8,524 nucleotides of DNA, taken from Parachlamydiaceae bacterium. Its GTDB lineage: Bacteria; Chlamydiota; Chlamydiia; Chlamydiales; Parachlamydiaceae. The stretch is from contig JAUXSJ010000311.1 in assembly GCA_030679615.1 (NCBI GenBank), positions 1-8,524 on the forward strand. The letters run 5' to 3'. The notes beneath the pieces were generated by a model. That model saw nothing but the letters and a program-made list of their open reading frames with translations. It searched no databases and was not told the DNA's origin. The translations under genes were made by a program, and so were the position numbers. Shown one piece after another: positions 1-4,739 of this stretch (its first letter is position 1; each line of letters opens with the position of its first letter).

Positions 1-18
1 AAAAGCCGCGAATGCGGC
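1..18 (-). terminator. Rho-independent terminator-like stem, leftward
   Basis: Read on the minus strand, a GCCGC/GCGGC stem with a four-base loop is followed by four T before the window ends. It lies downstream of the hydrolase gene and could end leftward transcription from it, although the rest of the repeat lies between them. It is the mirror image of the rightward stem at 239-258. Confidence 0.45.
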
Positions 19-256
19 GAAAGCATGTAGCCACAGGCGTCAGCCTGTGGAAAAAATCGAAAATAAATATGAGCCGTGAAACGGCGGCAGAAGACGTCAA
101 AAGACATTGAATGTTATTTTGATCGTTAAATACAATTTAAAATCAAAACCAATATGTACTTTCACTTTTCTGTCGCCGTTATCACGGCTCATTTATTTTG
201 ATTTTTCCACAGGCTGACGCCTGTGGCAACATGCTTTCGCCGCATTCGCGGCTTTT
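1..256. repeat. Composite long inverted repeat (MITE- or REP-like) with hairpin-rich arms
   Basis: Arms of about 90 bp (1-92 and 168-256) are inverted copies of each other with a few mismatches and small indels, around a 75-base AT-rich centre. Each arm holds three small palindromes: GCCGC-GAAT-GCGGC (5-18; partner 239-252), CCACAGG/CCTGTGG (31-50; partner 207-226) and GCCGT/ACGGC (73-85; partner 175-188). No open reading frame is contained, so this looks like a non-coding dispersed element rather than an IS with a transposase. The left arm begins at the window edge, so its true outer end and any target duplication cannot be seen. Mobility is inferred from the architecture only. Confidence 0.8.
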
Positions 257-258
257 TT
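239..258 (+). terminator. Rho-independent terminator-like stem, rightward
   Basis: A GCCGC stem (239-243), ATTC loop and GCGGC (248-252) are followed directly by six T (253-258). It forms the right outer tip of the inverted repeat and would stop transcripts entering from the left on the plus strand, shielding the antisense strand of the hydrolase gene. There is no plus-strand gene immediately to its left inside the window. Confidence 0.5.
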
Positions 259-356
259 CTTAAGTTAGAAAGATTAAATGGAAAATGTACTACGTGATTT
301 CAACTTGATAGCCGCACTCTCCTAGGACTTCCGCTGCGCTCCGCTCTACTACGCAA

Positions 357-1196
357 CTATCTTTTAAATGTTGCAAAGTAGTATTTCCACAATTCAGGAT
401 GAGTCGAAACGTGTCCACCGCCATGACCAATGATTAATTTTGTTGTCCCATTCGCATTAATTTCTTTTAATTGATTATAAAACATTTGATCGTCACGATT
501 AGATAAGACTTCATCAGGATTTTGAAAATAAACAATTATATTTAAAACCAATCCTTTCAAATACTTTAATGAGTAAATAGGTTCCATATCATTAAGTTGA
601 TATCTTTTTTGCATAACAATTAAATCTTGATTATTACCTTTTCTATAATCAATAATTTCTTGAATGGATTTCAATGGAACTTCAAGAATGATGATCCCTT
701 TTTGAATCACATCTAATAAAATGACCTTTTCATTTTGATTAATTCCAATTGTTTGTAATTCGTTATCAAATCGATTCGTGTTCAATACCCCAATCGCATT
801 GATGATTGCGCCGCCACCAGCAGAAAAGCCATATAAATCAACTTTTGAATGGCTCTGATCGATTACGACTGTTTTAATCACATACAAAAGCGGAAGCAAT
901 TCTTGAATAGTTCCAAAAGTTGTTTTTTTTGCTTCAATGGTTCTAAAACCATATGAATAATCAGGAAAGTTAAAACTTACTAGAGTATCTTTAACAGGAA
1001 TAAATTCTTGTATTCGATAATCACCACCCATTCCATGGGCCATAATCATTACGCGATCACTATTTCCGGGTTTTACTTTTAAGTGTAGATCGTATGAAAA
1101 TGGATGATCTGCAAAAATTGACTGAAAATTCATAAATAATACACAGAAGATAATGATTTTAGTGCTTTTGATTAAATAATGCATGAATGGGATCAT
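357..1196 (-). CDS. Putative secreted alpha/beta-hydrolase
   Basis: A 279-residue protein with a likely signal peptide: basic residues near the N-terminus, hydrophobic stretch about 12-22, and a plausible cleavage site after SIFA (residue 29). The mature part has alpha/beta-hydrolase hallmarks: HGMGGD (54-59) after a beta strand, matching the oxyanion-loop position; the nucleophile elbow G-F-S-A-G-G (123-128) with Ser125; and a C-terminal GHGGGH (257-262) supplying the catalytic His (258 or 262). The acid is probably Asp228 or Asp235/236. Substrate cannot be told; esterase, lipase or peptidase are all possible. The first ATG is preferred because GAAGG lies seven bases upstream; Met5 would be too far from it. 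That Shine-Dalgarno is inside a strong hairpin (1204-1242). It lies 68 bases after the DoxX-like gene in the same direction, so the two may be co-transcribed. Confidence 0.75.
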   Translation of the reverse strand: MIPFMHYLIKSTKIIIFCVLFMNFQSIFADHPFSYDLHLKVKPGNSDRVMIMAHGMGGDYRIQEFIPVKDTLVSFNFPDYSYGFRTIEAKKTTFGTIQELLPLLYVIKTVVIDQSHSKVDLYGFSAGGGAIINAIGVLNTNRFDNELQTIGINQNEKVILLDVIQKGIIILEVPLKSIQEIIDYRKGNNQDLIVMQKRYQLNDMEPIYSLKYLKGLVLNIIVYFQNPDEVLSNRDDQMFYNQLKEINANGTTKLIIGHGGGHVSTHPELWKYYFATFKR

Positions 1197-1203
1197 ATAT
1201 AAA

Positions 1204-1242
1204 CCTTCAAATACTTCACATATTAAGCGAAGTATTTGAAGG
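1204..1242 (-). promoter_or_regulatory. 14-bp perfect hairpin that includes the hydrolase Shine-Dalgarno
   Basis: CCTTCAAATACTTC (1204-1217) and GAAGTATTTGAAGG (1229-1242) are exact inverted copies around an 11-base loop. In a minus-strand transcript the 3' side of the stem ends in GAAGG, seven bases before the hydrolase ATG, so the folded stem would hide the ribosome binding site. It could instead be a weak terminator for the DoxX-like gene, but only three T follow, or a DNA operator. The structure is visible; its role is inferred. Confidence 0.55.
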
Positions 1243-1264
1243 ATGCAAGATTTTTGCGGGAGGA

Positions 1265-1774
1265 TTAAACTTTAGGAGGATTATTTGTAGGAGTATGATG
1301 ATGCTTTGGATTGTGACAGCTGGCACCGCAACAATCATATTTTTCACTTAAACGTCCTAAGGCTAAAGCAGATAATGCAAGTGCAAAATCTCTTAAGGCA
1401 ATATCATAAAAATTACCCAATAAAATTAAATTGATGATAATTGCAAATAACCAAATTGCAACGACATAAGCAAAAATTTTAGGTTTAAACCAAATACCGA
1501 TACCAACAATAATTTCGATGACTCCTACAACCATCATTGTTTTAAGAGGATCTCCTAGAAAATTAAATGGAGCAGAAAGATAAAGTTCCCAAACAGCAAA
1601 GTTATTAAAAAATTTATCAAGTCCAACAAAAACAGCTAGAAGAGTGAATGCAATTTTTAATAATTTATAAGCTTGATAGCTTGGCTTTCTACAGAGATCT
1701 TCTGTTCTACACAGACCTTCTCTTGTTGAACATGCATCATCGTGTACATGCGGCGTTGGGTTAGGTGTAACCAT
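1265..1774 (-). CDS. DoxX-like four-helix membrane protein with Cys/His-rich tails
   Basis: Translated from the Met at 1774 this gives 169 residues; an in-frame upstream ATG at 1813 would add 13. The shorter start is chosen because AAAAGGA stands five bases before it, while the upstream ATG has no well-placed ribosome site. Four hydrophobic helices are visible at about residues 38-56, 80-96, 100-119 and 124-142. The size, helix count and the G-x-x-E-x-x-x-G-x-G-I pattern in helix 2 fit the DoxX/DoxD-like superfamily, whose members are often linked to redox or sulfur chemistry. Unusual are the tails: Cys15, Cys22 and Cys28 before helix 1, and CC-x3-CH (148-154) with HHH (158-160) after helix 4. 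With an even helix number both tails face the same side and could together bind a metal or form disulfides. That is inference; the biochemical function is unknown. Confidence 0.65.
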   Translation of the reverse strand: MVTPNPTPHVHDDACSTREGLCRTEDLCRKPSYQAYKLLKIAFTLLAVFVGLDKFFNNFAVWELYLSAPFNFLGDPLKTMMVVGVIEIIVGIGIWFKPKIFAYVVAIWLFAIIINLILLGNFYDIALRDFALALSALALGRLSEKYDCCGASCHNPKHHHTPTNNPPKV

Positions 1775-1783
1775 AAAAATCCT
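1775..1783 (-). promoter_or_regulatory. Ribosome binding site that decides the DoxX-like start
   Basis: Minus-strand AAGGATTTTT precedes the ATG at 1774, placing AAGGA five bases away. The alternative ATG at 1813 has its nearest AGGA some 16 bases upstream, too far for good initiation, so the internal Met is taken as the start. Confidence 0.6.
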
Positions 1784-1852
1784 TTTGTTTAAATGTGTTA
1801 GAACAAAAATCATTCAAATGTTTTAATCCTAAACCCACATTAGGAAACAAGG

Positions 1853-1868
1853 TGTTTTATGTAAAACA
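1853..1868. promoter_or_regulatory. 16-bp operator-like palindrome upstream of the DoxX-like gene
   Basis: TGTTTTA-TG-TAAAACA is an exact 7-2-7 dyad. It overlaps a possible minus-strand promoter with -35 TTGTCA (1879-1884) and -10 CATAAA (1856-1861) separated by 17 bases. A repressor bound here would cover the -10 box. The -10 is a poor match, so the promoter is tentative; the dyad itself is clear, although A/T-rich dyads also occur by chance. Confidence 0.4.
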
Positions 1869-1890
1869 TTTTTTTTAATGACAATGTCGC

Positions 1891-2115
1891 AAAAAATTAC
1901 AGGATAGACAGGATAGACAGCATAAGGAAGGTTAGGATGGACAAGAAGTGACCGTTTCTGTAGGAGTGCCAAACTGGATGGCAATTTTAACTCAGAGGCG
2001 GGGAGACGGAGAGACGGGGAGAAAGATTAAATTTATATTTTTTTTCTAAATGTTTTCTCTCCGTCTCTCCGTCTCCCCACCTCTGCGTTAAAAACTATCA
2101 ATCTTGTAATTTTTT
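1891..2115. repeat. Nested inverted-repeat element with a purine-rich stem
   Basis: The core is a 40-bp inverted repeat (1985-2024 with 2054-2093; three mismatches) around a 29-base AT-rich loop. One strand of the arm is almost pure purine (repeated GGAGA/GACGG), the other pyrimidine. Outside it, AAAAAATTACAGGAT (1891-1905) has an inverted partner at 2101-2115, 14 of 15 matching. The left spacer between outer and inner arms is about 80 bases and holds tandem ACAGGATAG units (1899-1920) and degenerate copies; the right spacer is seven bases. There is no ORF. This and the dyad at 1853-1868 are most of what the gene-free stretch 1775-2193 contains. It could be a decayed MITE-like element or two repeats nested by chance; the inner palindrome is certain, the outer boundary less so. 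Confidence 0.7.
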
Positions 2116-2138
2116 ACATCCTTCTAAAAGAATATTCC

Positions 2139-2168
2139 TTGTGGAAAAAAAACAACGTCTCTTATCAT
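2139..2168 (+). promoter_or_regulatory. Likely promoter of the tRNA-Arg gene
   Basis: TTGTGG (2139-2144) and TATCAT (2163-2168) are 18 bases apart on the plus strand and end 25 bases before the mature tRNA, a sensible spacing for a short 5' leader. The -10 matches four of six consensus bases. Transcription would begin to the right of the repeat element, so the tRNA appears to have its own promoter. Confidence 0.45.
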
Positions 2169-2193
2169 GGATGATATTTTTGATGAATTCTAT

Positions 2194-2267
2194 GTTCTCG
2201 TAGCTCAGGTGGATAGAGCGGTTGCCTCCTAAGCAACAGGCCGCGCGTTCGAGTCGCGCCGAGGACA
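2194..2267 (+). tRNA. tRNA-Arg, anticodon CCT
   Basis: A full cloverleaf is visible. The seven-pair acceptor stem (2194-2200 with 2260-2266) contains one T-G wobble and is followed by discriminator A2267. The D arm is GCTC...GAGC, and the anticodon stem GTTGC/GCAAC (2221-2225 with 2233-2237) encloses loop CTCCTAA with anticodon CCT at 2228-2230. The T arm is GCGCG-TTCGAGT-CGCGC. It reads AGG arginine codons. The 3' CCA is not encoded and must be added enzymatically. It converges on amiA with ten bases between the ends, leaving no room for a separate terminator; only a T-rich run (2268-2288) follows, lying across the amiA end. Confidence 0.96.
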
Positions 2268-2277
2268 TTCTTCTTTT

Positions 2278-3045
2278 CTAGCTTTTTCCACTTTTTTGCG
2301 TTGCTGGCTTGAGATAATCTTCTATCCCTTTAACAATTCCCCACGCTAATCGTTTCAAATAGGTCGGATCTTTTAATTGTTGGAGTTCTGCTTCATTCGT
2401 TAAAAATCCACCTTCTATTAAAACTGCTGGCATATTTGTTTCTCTAATAACAGCATAATTACCATGTTTTACACCTCTTGACGGCGCTTTTGTTTGTGCA
2501 ATGACATTCTTTAAGATTGATTGTGCTAATCGCTTTGATTTTGTTACTCTTTGTTTGCTTCCGCTGTCATGGGATTGATAATAAAAAACTTCCACACCCT
2601 TAGCTTCTGCACTAGGAGCTGAATTATAGTGGATGCTGACAAAAAGGGTAGGCTTACTTTCATTGGCAAGTTGGGCGCGTTTATCTAAGGAAATAAACGT
2701 ATCATCTTTACGTGTCATGATGACACGATAACCCAATTGAGTCAGGTATGATTGTACAAATTGAGCAGTAACTAAGTTTAGTGATTTTTCCTGATAACGT
2801 GGTTTAGAAACCGACTGAGTTCCTACGTCATGCCCTCCATGTCCAGGATCGATGATGATAAGAGATTTCTTAAATATCATTGATGGATTGTTTTTTTCAG
2901 GGGAATCAATTTTTTTTCCATTTAATGGAGCAAGCATCCGTTGTTTAGTCAGGTTTTCTTGAGGGGAAATTGAAGTTTGAGAAAAGGATTCAACAACAAA
3001 AAAGCAAAAAATAATGAATAAGCAGTTGATAAAACGACGCTTCAT
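2278..3045 (-). CDS. amiA: N-acetylmuramoyl-L-alanine amidase AmiA (Amidase_3)
   Basis: A 255-residue exported zinc amidase that cuts the bond between MurNAc and L-Ala of the stem peptide. An N-terminal signal sequence (basic MKRR, hydrophobic 5-19, likely cut near residue 22-23) sends it to the periplasm. The catalytic domain runs from about 61 to 246: IIIDPGHGG gives the first zinc His (69), EKSLNL the zinc Glu (86), SIHYNS the second zinc His (139) and LIEGGFLTN the catalytic Glu (211). It lacks an AMIN targeting domain and SPOR or LysM repeats, as expected for the short chlamydial form. The chlamydial enzyme has been reported to have an additional penicillin-sensitive carboxypeptidase activity; whether this protein shares it cannot be seen. 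Its Shine-Dalgarno AGAGGA follows directly on the murE stop nine bases upstream, indicating translational coupling. It is the last gene of the operon. Confidence 0.93.
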   Translation of the reverse strand: MKRRFINCLFIIFCFFVVESFSQTSISPQENLTKQRMLAPLNGKKIDSPEKNNPSMIFKKSLIIIDPGHGGHDVGTQSVSKPRYQEKSLNLVTAQFVQSYLTQLGYRVIMTRKDDTFISLDKRAQLANESKPTLFVSIHYNSAPSAEAKGVEVFYYQSHDSGSKQRVTKSKRLAQSILKNVIAQTKAPSRGVKHGNYAVIRETNMPAVLIEGGFLTNEAELQQLKDPTYLKRLAWGIVKGIEDYLKPATQKSGKS

Positions 3046-3054
3046 GGAATCCTC

Positions 3055-4554
3055 TTACTCTATCACTTGGTAGTGCTGGGGTTGTTGTTGAGATAATTGT
3101 TGGCAAATTTCTTGCGAGATTAGATGGTCATCAAACGGTATTGTACGATCAGCAAAAATTTGCAGGCACTCATGTCCTTTTCCAGCAATTAAAATTAAAT
3201 CATCTTTAGTAGCTATTGAGATGGCTTTTTTGATCGCAATAAAACGATCGATTTCAACTTCGAAAGAAGCTTGAGGCGAAAATCCTTTTATAATTTCATT
3301 ACAAATATCATTGGGATCTTCATTGCGAGGATTATCAGATGTGACTATGCAATGATGTGCAAACACATCTACAGCTTTAGCCATTTTCTTTCTCTTTGAA
3401 ATATCTCGATTTCCTCCACATCCAAACACCACAAGAATTTTTCCCTTAATTTGAAGTTCTTTTAAAGATTGTAATACTTTCATGAGCGCATCATCTGTAT
3501 GAGCATAATCAACAAAGATTTTTAATCCTAGTGGATTTGACACAGCCTGAAGTCTTCCTTTAACAAAAGGTAGCTTAATCATTTTAGAAAGAATGACATC
3601 TAAACTGATTTTTTTAGTTAGACAAATACCAATAGCTGCTAAACAATTATAAAAATTAAAACGTCCAATTAATGGACAAAAGTAATCGTAGGTCTTACCT
3701 TGATATGTAATTAAAGCATATGTGCCTTGATCAGTTAGTCGTAATTGAGATGCTTTTAAATCAGATTCTTTTTCAATGCCATAGGAAAGAATATTAGCTT
3801 TGCATTCTTGTATAATTGATGGAGTCCATGGATCATCTTGGTTTACAACCGCCCATTTATTATCAGCCAAATGATTGATTTGTTGAAATAATCGACTTTT
3901 TGCCTCGCAATAATCTTGCATGGTTATATGATAATCTAAATGATCTTGAGTGAGATTAGTAAATACAGCCACATCATAATCAATTTGATCCACTCTTCCC
4001 TGAGTTAATGCATGAGAAGTGACTTCCATGACTGCAGAATGACATCCTTCTTGAATCATCTCAAAAAGCAATTGTTGATTTTTAGTAGTATCTGGTGTGG
4101 TATGCGTTGTTGAATAATGTTTATTACCAACTATATTTTCAATTGTGCCAATCAGACCACAAGTTGGAAAAAATTCATCCAAAAGATGTTTAACAATATA
4201 AGAGGTTGTTGTTTTTCCGTTGGTACCTGTAATTCCAACCATGAATAATTGTTTAGAAGGGTGTTGATAGAAATTGGCTGATAATTGAGCTTCAATAACC
4301 TTTGGGTCAGGATGTGAAATGCACGTTAATTTTTCGTCAATTTCAATGGGGGTGGAAGTTAGAATCGCAATAGCACCTAAGTCAATGGCTTCATGAATAT
4401 ATTGTAATCCATCGTGTGTTTGTCCTTTTCTAGCAATGAAAAGATAACCAGGTTTCACCTCTTTTGAATTAGATGTAATTCCTTTAATGATGTTTTCTTT
4501 TGAGCCTTGAATTAAACAGGATGGAATATCTTCAAAAAGTTCTTGTATCTTCAT
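3055..4554 (-). CDS. murE: UDP-MurNAc-L-Ala-D-Glu:meso-diaminopimelate ligase MurE
   Basis: A 499-residue cytoplasmic Mur ligase of normal length that adds the third residue of the peptidoglycan stem peptide using ATP. Domain order is intact: an N-terminal uridine-binding domain (about 1-100) with SNSKEVKPGYLF; a central ATPase domain with P-loop GITGTNGKTT (107-116), HTTPDT (151-156), the Glu of MEVTSHAL (177), and EAKSRLF with the lysine (219) that is carbamylated in this family; and a C-terminal domain with DYAHTDDAL (349-357), DNPRNEDP (407-414) and AGKGHE (457-462). The DNPR motif is the known signature for meso-diaminopimelate rather than lysine, so the organism probably builds DAP-type peptidoglycan. 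AAGGA lies four bases before the ATG. That ribosome site lies just outside a 169-bp palindromic insertion separating it from pbp3. The end of murE couples into amiA. Confidence 0.96.
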   Translation of the reverse strand: MKIQELFEDIPSCLIQGSKENIIKGITSNSKEVKPGYLFIARKGQTHDGLQYIHEAIDLGAIAILTSTPIEIDEKLTCISHPDPKVIEAQLSANFYQHPSKQLFMVGITGTNGKTTTSYIVKHLLDEFFPTCGLIGTIENIVGNKHYSTTHTTPDTTKNQQLLFEMIQEGCHSAVMEVTSHALTQGRVDQIDYDVAVFTNLTQDHLDYHITMQDYCEAKSRLFQQINHLADNKWAVVNQDDPWTPSIIQECKANILSYGIEKESDLKASQLRLTDQGTYALITYQGKTYDYFCPLIGRFNFYNCLAAIGICLTKKISLDVILSKMIKLPFVKGRLQAVSNPLGLKIFVDYAHTDDALMKVLQSLKELQIKGKILVVFGCGGNRDISKRKKMAKAVDVFAHHCIVTSDNPRNEDPNDICNEIIKGFSPQASFEVEIDRFIAIKKAISIATKDDLILIAGKGHECLQIFADRTIPFDDHLISQEICQQLSQQQPQHYQVIE

Positions 4555-4566
4555 GGTTCCTTTTTT

Positions 4567-4735
4567 TAGTTCTTCAGTGATGCTATCAGCTTAAGCATGT
4601 CTTCAGGCCTTAAATCCTGCGATACGGGCCGGGCCTAAATTCTGCGATACGCGAAAACGGCTTTTGTCGTCTTCGCGTATCGCAGGATTTAAGGCCTGAA
4701 GACATGCTTAAGCTGATAGCATCACTGAAGAACTA
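4567..4735. mobile_element. 169-bp MITE-like palindromic element with 60-bp perfect inverted arms
   Basis: Bases 4567-4626 are the exact inverted copy of 4676-4735 (60 of 60), around a 49-base centre. The nine bases just outside are nearly identical direct repeats: TCCTTTTTT (4558-4566) and TCCTTTATT (4736-4744), as expected for a target-site duplication. The centre carries a second, imperfect copy of the inner part of the left arm: AAATTCTGCGATACG (4637-4651) against AAATCCTGCGATACG (4612-4626). A shorter alternative stem can therefore form (4642-4655 with 4672-4685, 14 perfect pairs). No ORF or transposase is present, so movement would need enzyme supplied elsewhere. It sits in the operon between pbp3 and murE and would be transcribed as a very long RNA hairpin. 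Perfect arms suggest recent insertion or ongoing homogenisation. Confidence 0.85.
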
Positions 4736-4739
4736 TCCT

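Noticed and set aside
1775..1813. Upstream ATG adding 13 residues to the DoxX-like protein
   Set aside because: It lacks a well-placed Shine-Dalgarno, while the internal ATG has AAGGA at five bases.
1899..1920. Tandem ACAGGATAG units as a CRISPR or iteron array
   Set aside because: Only about two and a half exact units, with no spacers and no associated genes; better seen as part of the repeat element.
4567..4735. Palindrome as an ordinary Rho-independent terminator for pbp3
   Set aside because: In the minus-strand direction no T-run follows the stem, the arms are far longer than usual, and the flanking 9-mer duplication points to insertion.
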